DNA of 8,299 bases from Actinomycetes bacterium (GCA_021785095.1 JAJYGM010000752.1:1-8299), one strand, 5' to 3'. Positions 1 through 6,441 are shown, counted from the stretch's first letter. Translations and numbers: made by a program. Notes: a model not told the origin generated them from the letters alone.

Positions 1-57
1 GATGTCCCAGACCTCGGCACGAAGGTGTCGGCGCCGGCGGTTCTGGTGCGGATCGCT

Positions 58-1575
58 TCACCCACCGCGATGAGCACGTCTCGGCGCGCCCCGTTGCGGG
101 TGATCGCCGAGCTCGCCGCTCCGGATGCCGAGCTCGCCGCTCCGGATGCCGAGCTCGACGCGCAGGGCCCACATCGCCGCCAGCTCCCCGCAGCGACCGT
201 GGACGCCCGGACCCGGCGGCGTGGCGCTCGAGCAGAGGTACACCCCGCGCAGCGGCACCCGGTAAGGGTTCCAGCGCGCCGCGGGCCTGGCGAGGGTCTG
301 GCGTGCGTTCTGGAGCCCGCACCCGATGTCGCCTCCGACGTAGTTCGCGTTCTCGGCCTCCATGCGCGCGGCGGAGCGAACCGACTTTGCCAGCACGAGA
401 TCGCGAAAGCCCGGAGCGAAGCGCTCGACCTGCGAGGCGATCGCCTCGCTCATGTCCCGGTCGGAACCTGCCGGCACGTGGCAGTAGGTCCAGAAGGTCT
501 GCTTGCCTGCAGGCGCGCGCGTGGGGTCGACCACTCCGGGCTGCACGGCGAGCACGAAGGGGCGCTCCGGGTGCCGGCCCCTCGCCACGTCCGCCTGGGC
601 GGCTCCGACCTCTTCGAGCGTGCCGCCGACGTGAACCGTCCCGGCGCGCCGGCACGCGTGCGCGCTCCAGGGGACGGGGCCGTCGAGCGCCCAGTCCACC
701 TTGCACACGCCGGGTCCATACCGGAAGCGGCGGAGCTGGCGGGCGTAGCGGTCGGGAAGCTGGTCGCCGGCGATGGCGAGGAGCCCTCGCGGACTGACGT
801 CGAGCAGCACCACGCGAGCGGCGGGGAGCCTGCGAAGCGACCTCACCGGCTCGCCCGTCACGACCGACACGCCACGGTCGGCGAGGAACGCCCCCATCGC
901 GGCGACGATCCCGGCGCTTCCGCCCTCGACCACCGGCCAGCCCACTCCGTGGGCGAGGCTCGTGAGGAACAGCGCGATGCCTCCGGTGACCGGAGTCGTG
1001 AGGGGCAGCATGGCGTGGGCCCCAACGCCGGCGAGCAGCGCGCGCGGGCCGGTGCCCTCGAACCGGCGGACGAGCGACTCGGTTGATCGCCACCCGGAGG
1101 CGACGAGGCGGGCCCCCGTACGCGCGCCGGCGGGCACCGTCCGGTGCGAGGAGAGGACCGCGGCGGCGAGCCCGTCAGGTTCGTCCGCAAGTGGGCCGAG
1201 CAGCCGGTGGTACGCCCGCCTGTCGTCGCGGCCGAAGGGCGCCGCGGTCTCGTCGACGCCGCGGTGCGCGGCGACCACCCGGTCTCCCCCGAGGGGGTGT
1301 GCGAACGGGACCGCGGGCTGGAGGAGGCGTGCGCCGTGCGTCTCGAGCCCGAAGCGCCGGAAGAATGGTGATGCGGCCGCCAGCGGGTGTGCCGCCGAGC
1401 AGACGTCGTGGCGGAACCCCGGCAGCGTCAGCTCCTCGGTCCGGCAGCCGCCGCCGATCTCGTGGGCCGCTTCGAGCACACGCACGGACAATCCGGCCGC
1501 GGCCAGGACGACGGCCGCCGCGAGGCCGTTGGGCCCCGCCCCGACCACGAGCGCGTCGGTCCGGTCAGAGCCCAA
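58..1575 (-). CDS. Phytoene-desaturase-like FAD-dependent oxidoreductase (COG1233 type)
   Basis: Predicted 505-residue flavoprotein of the phytoene dehydrogenase/PYROXD2-like amine-oxidase superfamily. The substrate cannot be told from sequence, and no carotenoid genes are nearby. The N-terminus has a Rossmann dinucleotide-binding motif, GAGPNG at residues 12-17, an acidic residue ending strand 2 (E35), and the following GGG-x-R motif (41-45). The C-terminus carries the family's FAD-contact block, with the segment GVYLCSSATPPGPGVHG about 45 residues before the end. The last 32 residues (about 474-505) are an unconserved tail containing a 7-residue repeat, ELGIRSG, twice. The start taken is TTG at 1575, because it leaves the usual short lead before the Rossmann strand and has GGTGA 9 nt upstream; GTG at 1548 is possible but would cut into the strand. 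It lies 9 nt downstream of the ABC ATPase gene in the same reading frame, so the two are probably one operon with coupled translation. Family assignment is firm, function is not. Confidence 0.88.
   Translation of the reverse strand: MGSDRTDALVVGAGPNGLAAAVVLAAAGLSVRVLEAAHEIGGGCRTEELTLPGFRHDVCSAAHPLAAASPFFRRFGLETHGARLLQPAVPFAHPLGGDRVVAAHRGVDETAAPFGRDDRRAYHRLLGPLADEPDGLAAAVLSSHRTVPAGARTGARLVASGWRSTESLVRRFEGTGPRALLAGVGAHAMLPLTTPVTGGIALFLTSLAHGVGWPVVEGGSAGIVAAMGAFLADRGVSVVTGEPVRSLRRLPAARVVLLDVSPRGLLAIAGDQLPDRYARQLRRFRYGPGVCKVDWALDGPVPWSAHACRRAGTVHVGGTLEEVGAAQADVARGRHPERPFVLAVQPGVVDPTRAPAGKQTFWTYCHVPAGSDRDMSEAIASQVERFAPGFRDLVLAKSVRSAARMEAENANYVGGDIGCGLQNARQTLARPAARWNPYRVPLRGVYLCSSATPPGPGVHGRCGELAAMWALRVELGIRSGELGIRSGELGDHPQRGAPRRAHRGG
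109..157. repeat. 21-bp tandem repeat in the 3' end of the FAD oxidoreductase gene
   Basis: Two exact 21-bp units (109-129 and 130-150), followed by the first 7 bp of a third. The unit length is a multiple of three, so the gene stays open and the protein gains the 7-residue repeat ELGIRSG. It lies in the C-terminal tail beyond the conserved FAD-binding core, so copy number should matter little for fold. It looks like replication slippage. Confidence 0.9.
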
Positions 1576-1584
1576 GGGACCGGC

Positions 1585-1589
1585 TCACC
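1585..1589 (-). promoter_or_regulatory. GGTGA Shine-Dalgarno-like site overlapping the ABC ATPase stop codon
   Basis: Read on the minus strand, GGTGA includes the TGA stop of the ABC ATPase gene and lies 9 nt before the TTG start of the FAD oxidoreductase. GGTGA is part of the consensus complement of the 16S rRNA 3' end. The overlap suggests that ribosomes finishing the first gene help initiation on the second. This is inference from spacing; the match is only five bases. Confidence 0.45.
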
Positions 1590-2448
1590 CGGCCGCGTGC
1601 GCCCACCAGCGCCCGCCATGCCGCTCGAGGTGGACCTCGACGCCGTAGCACTTCGACACGAGCGGCGCGGTCAGCACGTCCTCGAGCCGCCCTGTGGCGA
1701 GCTTGCGGCCGTCGGCCAGGAGAAGGCCGTGGGTGAACCCGGAGGGCACCTCCTCGAGGTGGTGGGTCACGAGGACGATCGCCGGCACGCTCGGATCCGA
1801 CGCCAAGGAACCGAGACGCGTGATCAGACGCTCCCGAGCCGCGAGGTCGAGACCTGCAGCCGGCTCGTCGAGCAGGATGAGCTCGGCCGCACCCATGAGC
1901 GACCGAGCGATCAGCACCTGCTGGCGCTCTCCCTCCGAGAGCAGGCCGAAGGGGGCGTCGGGCTGGATCGCAGCCCCGTGGCCCGTGACCCGCGCGAGCA
2001 TGCGATCGGCCGTGGCCCAATCCGCCTGCGTGTAGCGGTGACTGACCGGGAGCAGGGCAGCGTCTTTCCCGGTCACGACCACCTCCCTCGCGCTGAGGAA
2101 CGGGCGCAGCGCCCGGACTGTGGACGCGCTCACCAAGGGGATCCTGGCGCGCACCGTCCGGAGATCGCTCCGTCCGAAGCGCTGGCCGACGACCGAGACC
2201 GATCCGCGGCTCGGCATGAGCCTGGCGCCGGCGACCTGGAGGAGGGTCGACTTCCCCGAGCCGTTGGGCCCGAGCACGACCCAACGGTCCTGCGGGCCGA
2301 CTTCCCAGTCGACCGCGTCGAGGATCGGCCTTCCTTCGCGGACGACGGACACCTTGGAGAACGAGATCGCCGGGCCGGGGGCCCTCTGGGCTGTCCCAGG
2401 CGTGGCTGTCCCAGGCGCGGCGGGCTCAACGACGGCGGGCTCGGGCAT
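1585..2448 (-). CDS. ABC transporter ATP-binding protein, YlmA/ModF-like
   Basis: Predicted 287-residue single-domain ABC ATPase. Walker A GPNGSGKST is at residues 60-68, the signature LSEGERQQ at 170-177 (a variant of LSGGQ), Walker B LILLDE at 190-195 with catalytic Glu195, D-loop AGLD at 198-201, and the switch histidine in THH at 229-230. The variant signature and the GFTHGLLLADG block near 237-247 resemble Bacillus YlmA and actinobacterial 'iron/molybdate ABC' ATPases. The Q-loop region (about 103-109, IPLVSAS) has no obvious glutamine. No permease or binding-protein gene is in the window, so the transported substrate, if any, is unknown. The first 27 residues are a Pro/Ala-rich extension that includes a duplicated PGTA motif. 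The ATG at 2448 has no clear Shine-Dalgarno, and family alignment would favour a start nearer residue 28, but no good ATG is there. It is first in a two-gene minus-strand unit, divergent from the CapA-like gene. Confidence 0.92.
   Translation of the reverse strand: MPEPAVVEPAAPGTATPGTAQRAPGPAISFSKVSVVREGRPILDAVDWEVGPQDRWVVLGPNGSGKSTLLQVAGARLMPSRGSVSVVGQRFGRSDLRTVRARIPLVSASTVRALRPFLSAREVVVTGKDAALLPVSHRYTQADWATADRMLARVTGHGAAIQPDAPFGLLSEGERQQVLIARSLMGAAELILLDEPAAGLDLAARERLITRLGSLASDPSVPAIVLVTHHLEEVPSGFTHGLLLADGRKLATGRLEDVLTAPLVSKCYGVEVHLERHGGRWWAHAAG
2389..2417. repeat. 15-bp-period direct repeat in the 5' end of the ABC ATPase gene
   Basis: GGCTGTCCCAGGCG occurs at 2389-2402 and again at 2404-2417, a period of 15 bp. 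It encodes the repeated PGTA residues of the ATPase N-terminal extension (about residues 12-20). Being a multiple of three, it preserves the frame. It is probably a slippage product in a poorly constrained segment. Confidence 0.85.
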
Positions 2449-2576
2449 CTACGGAGTCTGCCTCACAACGGCCCACGTGGATCGTGCGGTCTGGCACCAC
2501 GACGAGCGCTGCGTGCGACGGGGGGTATGGTGGCGCTGCGCGCCGTGCCCGACGGTAGCTGCGTGCGACGGCGCTT
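2449..2576. promoter_or_regulatory. Divergent intergenic region between the ABC ATPase and CapA-like genes
   Basis: The 128-bp gap between divergent start codons must hold the promoters for both units unless transcription starts inside a gene. It contains the pair of 50-bp-spaced direct repeats. I could not pick out consensus promoter elements on either strand. The ATPase ATG has no Shine-Dalgarno, so leaderless translation from this region is one possibility. Confidence 0.4.
2501..2571. repeat. Two direct repeats spaced 50 bp in the divergent intergenic region
   Basis: The 14-mer GCTGCGTGCGACGG is present at 2508-2521 and 2558-2571. Extending left, the 21-bp windows 2501-2521 and 2551-2571 match at 18 of 21 positions, offset by exactly 50 bp. 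The repeats fill much of the 128-bp gap between the divergent ABC ATPase and CapA-like genes, where promoters for both should lie. I could not identify convincing -10/-35 elements on either strand. A regulator binding pair is possible but unproven; a simple duplication is the alternative. Confidence 0.7.
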
Positions 2577-3743
2577 TTGGCTGCGCACGAGGCCGGTCGA
2601 GGCGGTGTGGCGCACACCCGGGAGGGCGGGCGGTTCATCTTCGTGTTCACAGGGACGATCGAGCTCGTCGGCGACGTCAACCTCCGGCGCTGCCTCGACA
2701 CCGACGAGACGTGCCTCGACGAGGTGGCAGGTGAGCTCGCGTCTGCCGACGTGCGGCTGGGCAATCTCGAAGGCGCGTTCGCCGCAGAAGAAGAGCTCCC
2801 GTTCAAGCCCGGATGGTTCCACGGCCAGCCGGAGATGGCGCGGTGCCTGGTGGGCCGCTTCGACGCCGTCGCCTGCGCCAACAACGTCCACTACGGGGAC
2901 GCGATCGTCCAGTCCCTGCAGGTCCTCGACGAGCTGGGCATCGGCCACGCCGGCGCGGGCGCCGACGTCGTCCGGGCCCGCACGCCGGCGATCGTGAGCT
3001 CCGCCGCCGGCTCGGTCGGCATGCTCTCCTACACGTCGGTCTTCGAGCCGTCCGGGCACGCCGCCACCCCGGCGAGCCCGGGTGTGGCGACGGTGAAGGC
3101 CCTGACCGCCTACGAGCCGAACCCGCGCGTCCTGCAGATGCCGGGCGCGCCGGCACTCGTCCACACCTGGGCGGATCCAGAGGAGATGGAGCGCGCATGC
3201 CGGGACGTGCGGTCGCTCCGGGAGCACGTGGACGTGGTCGTCGTCTACCTGCACTTCGGCGTCTCCATGAGCCCGACGGTCCACGAGTACCAGCGGCAGC
3301 TCGCCCATGCGCTGGTCGACGCGGGCGCGAACGTCGTGGCGGGCTCCCATTCGCACACGCCCGGAGGCGTCGAATTCTACGGGTCGGGCGTCGTCTTCTA
3401 CAGCCTCGGAAACTTCGTGTTCAACACCGGGTTCCATCCGGACGCGACGCGAGACGGGGTGCTCGCCAAGCTGGAGATCCGCGGGTCGACGGTCCGCTCG
3501 TGCACCGTGCTCCCGATCTTTCGCGACACATCGGCTCGAGCCACCCTCGTCGCGCCGCCCTCTCGAGAAGGGGCCCGCATCTCCGAGATGGTCCGATCCC
3601 GCAGCGAGGAGTTCCACACGGTCGTGCACGCGTCAGAAGACGGGCTCGTGCTCAGTCCTCCGGATCGCGCCGGCACGCGCCGGCACGCACCGGTGCGGGC
3701 ATCCAGCAGCCCTGCCGCGCTGACGAGCGCTGACGAGGACTGA
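2577..3743 (+). CDS. CapA-family metallophosphatase-like protein (PGA_cap domain)
   Basis: Predicted 388-residue protein of the CapA/PgsA family, named for poly-gamma-glutamate capsule synthesis; most members have no tested role. Family blocks seen in order: GDVNL at 32-36, NLEG at 63-66, ANNVHYGD at 101-108, YLHFGVS at 224-230, GSHSHTPGGVEFYGSG at 256-271 and FYSLGNFVFN at 274-283. In the third block the usual ANNH is ANNVH, so the metal-site histidine is absent or shifted; I recall a subfamily with ANNVTYG-like forms. The last 25 or so residues are low-complexity. There is no signal peptide or lipobox from the TTG start at 2577, unlike exported capsule CapA proteins. GTG at 2643 would start just before the first strand and is an alternative, although GGAGGG at 2621-2626 lies 16 nt away, too far for an ideal site. 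No other capsule genes (capB, capC) are present. The acyl-CoA dehydrogenase gene follows by 35 nt. Confidence 0.85.
   Translation: MAAHEAGRGGVAHTREGGRFIFVFTGTIELVGDVNLRRCLDTDETCLDEVAGELASADVRLGNLEGAFAAEEELPFKPGWFHGQPEMARCLVGRFDAVACANNVHYGDAIVQSLQVLDELGIGHAGAGADVVRARTPAIVSSAAGSVGMLSYTSVFEPSGHAATPASPGVATVKALTAYEPNPRVLQMPGAPALVHTWADPEEMERACRDVRSLREHVDVVVVYLHFGVSMSPTVHEYQRQLAHALVDAGANVVAGSHSHTPGGVEFYGSGVVFYSLGNFVFNTGFHPDATRDGVLAKLEIRGSTVRSCTVLPIFRDTSARATLVAPPSREGARISEMVRSRSEEFHTVVHASEDGLVLSPPDRAGTRRHAPVRASSSPAALTSADED
3661..3700. repeat. Degenerate 10-bp-period repeat in the CapA-like 3' coding region
   Basis: Four successive 10-mers beginning CGG: CGGATCGCGC, CGGCACGCGC, CGGCACGCAC and CGGTGCGGGC. 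They encode part of the unconserved Arg/Ala-rich tail of the CapA-like protein. The array shares its 10-bp period with the TGACGAGGAC array that starts 20 bp downstream. Confidence 0.6.
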
Positions 3744-3770
3744 CGAGGACTGACGAGGACTGACGAAAGG
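3721..3770. repeat. 10-bp tandem array (TGACGAGGAC) spanning the CapA stop codon
   Basis: Five units in exact 10-bp register: TGACGAGCGC, then TGACGAGGAC three times (3731-3760), then TGACGAAAGG. Each unit begins with TGA, and because 10 is not a multiple of three, the TGAs fall in all three plus-strand frames. The one at 3741-3743 ends the CapA-like gene. The last, degenerate unit merges into the Shine-Dalgarno of the next gene. The array is seen directly; any role is inference. Confidence 0.92.
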
Positions 3771-3775
3771 AAGGA
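3766..3775 (+). promoter_or_regulatory. Ribosome binding site before GTG 3779 of the acyl-CoA dehydrogenase
   Basis: AAAGGAAGGA is a purine-rich Shine-Dalgarno site. Its first GG pair is 8 nt, and its final GGA 3 nt, upstream of the GTG at 3779. It supports 3779 as the true start although two TAG codons follow in frame. No comparable site precedes any in-frame start codon downstream of those TAGs, such as TTG 3959 or ATG 4091. Confidence 0.7.
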
Positions 3776-3778
3776 ATC

Positions 3779-4990
3779 GTGGACTTCGAGATGTAGCCCA
3801 AGGCGAACGAGAACCACGCTCGACAGTAGGGCTTCCTGCACGAGCGGATACTCCCGGCCGAGGCCGAGTACGAACGGTACCGGGCGGAGCGGGGACCCTC
3901 CGACCACTCCGTCCCGCCGATCGTCGAGGAGCTCAAGGCCGAAGCCCGCGACCGCGGGTTGTGGAACCTCTTCCTCCCCGCGGAGAGCGGATTGACCAAC
4001 GTGGAGTACGCCCCCCTGGCCGAGCTGACGGGGTGGTCAGGGCACCTGGCTCCCGAGGCGCTCAACTGCGCCGCGCCCGACACCGGGAACATGGAGATCC
4101 TCCACCTCTTCGGGACCGCCGAGCAGAAGGCACGTTGGCTGCAGCCGCTGCTCGACGGCGAGATCCGCTCGGGCTTCGCGATGACCGAGCCGGACGTCGC
4201 GAGCAGCGACGCCAGCAACATCGAATGCCGGATCGAGCGCGATGGCGACCACTACGTCGTCAACGGCCGGAAGTGGTGGACGAGCGGCGCGCTCGACGCG
4301 CGCTGCCGGGTCCTGATCGTCATGGGCAAGACCGATCCTGCAGGGCCGAAGCACAAGCAGCAGTCGATGGTCCTCGTGCCGACCGACACGCCGGGCGTCG
4401 AGGTGGTCCGCGACCTCACGGTCTTCGGCTATTCCGCCCAGCACGGGCATGCAGAGGTGCGGCTCTCCGACGTCCGGGTTCCCGTCTCGAACCTCCTCGG
4501 CGAGGTCGGGTCCGGCTTCGCCATCGCCCAGGCGCGACTCGGCCCGGGCCGGATCCACCACTGCATGCGGGCCTTGGGCGCCGCGGAGCGGGCCCTCCAG
4601 CTCATGTGCCGGCGAGCGTCCTCGCGGATCGCGTTCGGCAGGCCGCTTGCCGAGCAGGGCATGGTCCAAGAGGCGGTGGCGGAGTCACGCCTGGCGATCG
4701 AGCAGGCCCGCCTGCTCACCCTCAAGGCCGCGTGGTTGATCGACCGCTACGGCGCCAAGGGGGCGCAGATGGAGATCTCGGCCATCAAGGTGGCGGTTCC
4801 CAGGGCCGCCCTTGCCGTCATCGACCGTGCGATCCAGGTGCACGGCGGAGCCGGCGTCAGCGGCGACACCCCGCTCGGTCAGATGTGGGCGTGGCACCGG
4901 GCCATGCGGATCTTCGACGGCCCCGACGAGGTGCACCTCCGTTCCCTGGCCCGTGCGGAGCTGCGCCGGCACCAGGAAGCAGAAGGCTGA
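3779..4990 (+). CDS. Acyl-CoA dehydrogenase (ACAD10/11-like) with two in-frame amber codons near the start
   Basis: Flavoprotein expected to oxidise an acyl-CoA to the 2-enoyl-CoA; chain-length preference is unknown. From GTG 3779 the frame has 403 codons, the normal length for the family. The N-terminus matches the family pattern MDFxxSP...LPAE...ELKAEARxRGLWNLF. TAG stands at 3794-3796 (codon 6, where relatives usually have Ser) and at 3827-3829 (codon 17, usually a hydrophobic residue); from 3830 the frame is open to TGA 4988-4990. Motifs numbered from [14 protein letters not shown] 135-145, [11 protein letters not shown] 161-171, FGRPL 286-290, [11 protein letters not shown] 353-363, and FDGPDEVH 379-386, whose first Asp probably occupies the catalytic-base position. 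Translation starting at TTG 3959 would give 343 residues lacking the N-terminal helices, with no ribosome site. It is either a recently inactivated gene, a sequence error, or a recoded one. Family identity is certain; expression as a full protein is not. Confidence 0.85.
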
Positions 4991-5083
4991 GGGAGCCGAG
5001 TCCCGGCGCCGAGGACGCCGCGGCGGCCACCGTCGGTTGCGGGGTCCGCGTTCGGGCATCCCTCGACCTCGAGCCCGGCGGCT

Positions 5084-5107
5084 GGCCCGGCCGCGGGCCC
5101 GGCCGCG
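5084..5107. repeat. 12-bp tandem duplication with a GC hairpin upstream of trpB2
   Basis: GGCCCGGCCGCG occurs twice back to back (5084-5095 and 5096-5107). Within it GGCCCG (5084-5089) can pair with CGGGCC (5094-5099) around a 4-nt loop. There is no U-tract after it, so it is not a standard intrinsic terminator. It lies about 95 nt after the acyl-CoA dehydrogenase stop. Confidence 0.6.
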
Positions 5108-5183
5108 CCCGTGGTCGGCGGGCCTCGCGTATGCGAAGCTACGTGCGCCGTCGGCGACCGAGCCGAAGCAGAGGAACGCCCCG

Positions 5184-5189
5184 AGGAGG
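5184..5189 (+). promoter_or_regulatory. AGGAGG ribosome binding site that fixes the trpB2 start at GTG 5194
   Basis: A perfect AGGAGG core ends 4 nt before GTG 5194. The reading frame is open far upstream (to 3961, through the out-of-frame dehydrogenase), so this site decides the start. The protein from here begins [16 protein letters not shown], which fits the TrpB2 family N-terminus. Confidence 0.8.
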
Positions 5190-5193
5190 AGCC

Positions 5194-6441
5194 GTGCGCT
5201 GGAACCTGTCTCCGCAAGACCTTCCCACGGCGTGGTTCAACGTGGTGCCGCACCTTCCCGCGCCGCTCGAGCCGCCGCTGCATCCGGGAACGAAGGAGCC
5301 GGTCGGTCCAGAGGACCTCGCCCCGCTCTTCCCGATGGCGCTCATCGCGCAAGAGGTGTCGACCGAGCCGGCGGTCGACATCCCCGGCCCCGTCCTCGAC
5401 GTGCTGTCACTGTGGCGGCCGACGCCGCTGGTCCGCGCGACGCGCCTGGAGCAGGCGTTGGGCACGCCGGCCCGCATCTACTACAAGGACGAGTCGGTGT
5501 CGCCCGCCGGCTCGCACAAGCCCAACACGGCCGTGCCGCAGGCGTACTTCAACAAGGCGGAGGGCGTGCCCCGACTGACCACCGAGACGGGCGCCGGCCA
5601 GTGGGGCAGCGCGCTCGCGTTCGCGTCGTCGGTGTTCGGCCTGGACTGCATGGTGTACATGGTCCGGGCGTCGTTCGAGCAGAAGCCGTACCGGCGGATG
5701 CTGATGGAGACCTGGGGCGCTCGCGTGGCACCCTCCCCGGTCGACGACGCCGCCCACCCTGGGTCCCTCGGCACCGCCATCAGCGACGCCGTCCGCGACG
5801 CCGCCGGGCGTGAGGACAGCCACTACTCGCTCGGCTCGGTCCTGAACCACGTCCTGCTCCATCAGACGATCATCGGGCTGGAGGCGAAGCAGCAGCTGCA
5901 GCTGGCCGGGGAGCGGCTGCCGGACGTGGTGATCGGCTCGTGCGGCGGCGGGTCCAACCTCGGCGGCATCAGCCTGCCGTTCGTCCCCGACGAGGGGGTG
6001 AGGCTGGTGGCGGTCGAGCCGGCGTCCTGCCCGACGCTCACGGCGGGACGGTTCGAGTACGACTTCGGCGACACGGCCGGCCTCACCCCGCTTCTGCCCA
6101 TGTACACGCTGGGGCACGAGTTCATCCCACCGCCCATCCACGCCGGCGGCCTGCGGTACCACGGCGACTCGCCGATCATCAGCGCGCTCGTGAAGTCGGG
6201 GCGGATGGAGGCGGTCGCGTACCCCCAGTCCAAGGTCTTCGAGGCCGGAGTGCAGTTCGCCCGCACGCAGGGCTCGGTGCCAGCCCCCGAGACGGCCCAT
6301 GCCATCCGGTGCGTCGTCGACGAGGCGCTCGCGGCCAAGGAGAAGGGTGAGGAGCGGGTGATCCTCTTCAACTACTCGGGCCACGGCCTGCTCGACCTCT
6401 CCGCCTACGACGACTTCCTGCACGACCGGCTGGCGGACTGA
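5194..6441 (+). CDS. trpB2: Tryptophan synthase beta chain, TrpB2 type
   Basis: Predicted 415-residue PLP enzyme that condenses indole with L-serine to give L-tryptophan. The TrpB2 subfamily is thought to work largely without TrpA. Seen in sequence: LWRPTPL substrate-domain entry at 73-79; PLP lysine K109 in the subfamily-specific [11 protein letters not shown] motif; catalytic Glu131 in ETGAGQWG; the phosphate-binding glycine loop GGGSN at 251-255; a TrpB2-typical block at 303-325 (MYTLGHEF through [12 protein letters not shown]); and SGHG near 395-398. The segment between VAPSP (about 178-182) and GSLGTAI (190-196) is about 15 residues shorter than in TrpB2 proteins I recall, and total length is slightly below the usual 430-450. 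No trpA, trpC or other trp gene is adjacent, which fits a salvage or stand-alone indole-scavenging role (inference). It follows the acyl-CoA dehydrogenase after 203 bp, so it may have its own promoter, and it converges with the DAO-type oxidoreductase gene. Confidence 0.95.
   Translation: MRWNLSPQDLPTAWFNVVPHLPAPLEPPLHPGTKEPVGPEDLAPLFPMALIAQEVSTEPAVDIPGPVLDVLSLWRPTPLVRATRLEQALGTPARIYYKDESVSPAGSHKPNTAVPQAYFNKAEGVPRLTTETGAGQWGSALAFASSVFGLDCMVYMVRASFEQKPYRRMLMETWGARVAPSPVDDAAHPGSLGTAISDAVRDAAGREDSHYSLGSVLNHVLLHQTIIGLEAKQQLQLAGERLPDVVIGSCGGGSNLGGISLPFVPDEGVRLVAVEPASCPTLTAGRFEYDFGDTAGLTPLLPMYTLGHEFIPPPIHAGGLRYHGDSPIISALVKSGRMEAVAYPQSKVFEAGVQFARTQGSVPAPETAHAIRCVVDEALAAKEKGEERVILFNYSGHGLLDLSAYDDFLHDRLAD

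Larger units (their letters stand above)
4991..5193. other. 203-bp intergenic region before trpB2
   Basis: There is no gene I can support. It is extremely GC-rich and contains a 12-bp tandem duplication able to form a short hairpin. There is no Trp-codon-rich leader peptide and no recognisable attenuator or T-box. ATG 5131 is in frame with trpB2 and would add 21 arginine-rich residues, but it lacks a Shine-Dalgarno, and the added residues do not resemble the family. I found no clear -35/-10 pair; the best partial -35 (TTGCGG at 5037-5042) has no matching -10. Confidence 0.5.

Noticed and set aside
1..57. Start of another gene at the left edge
   Set aside because: Only 57 bases lie beyond the FAD oxidoreductase stop, with no start codon plus ribosome site or recognisable peptide on either strand.
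25..1086. 353-codon plus-strand open frame opposite the FAD oxidoreductase
   Set aside because: It is antisense, with low-complexity composition and no domain; the minus-strand gene explains the region.
1585..1587. Selenocysteine at the TGA between the ATPase and the oxidoreductase
   Set aside because: The ATPase already ends at family-typical length, the residue would not fall at a redox motif, and a TTG start with a ribosome-site-like GGTGA explains the junction.
1387..2997. 536-codon plus-strand open frame across the ABC ATPase and the start of CapA
   Set aside because: It is antisense to a clear ABC ATPase with all motifs, is rich in Arg, Glu and His in the manner of GC-rich shadow frames, and shows no recognisable domain.
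3721..3770. CRISPR-like or iteron array
   Set aside because: Units are 10 bp with no spacers and no origin or cas genes nearby; it is a simple tandem repeat.
3961..5193. Upstream extension of the trpB2 frame, overlapping the acyl-CoA dehydrogenase
   Set aside because: It overlaps the dehydrogenase out of frame with Arg/Pro/Ala-rich nonsense; AGGAGG and the family N-terminus place the start at GTG 5194.
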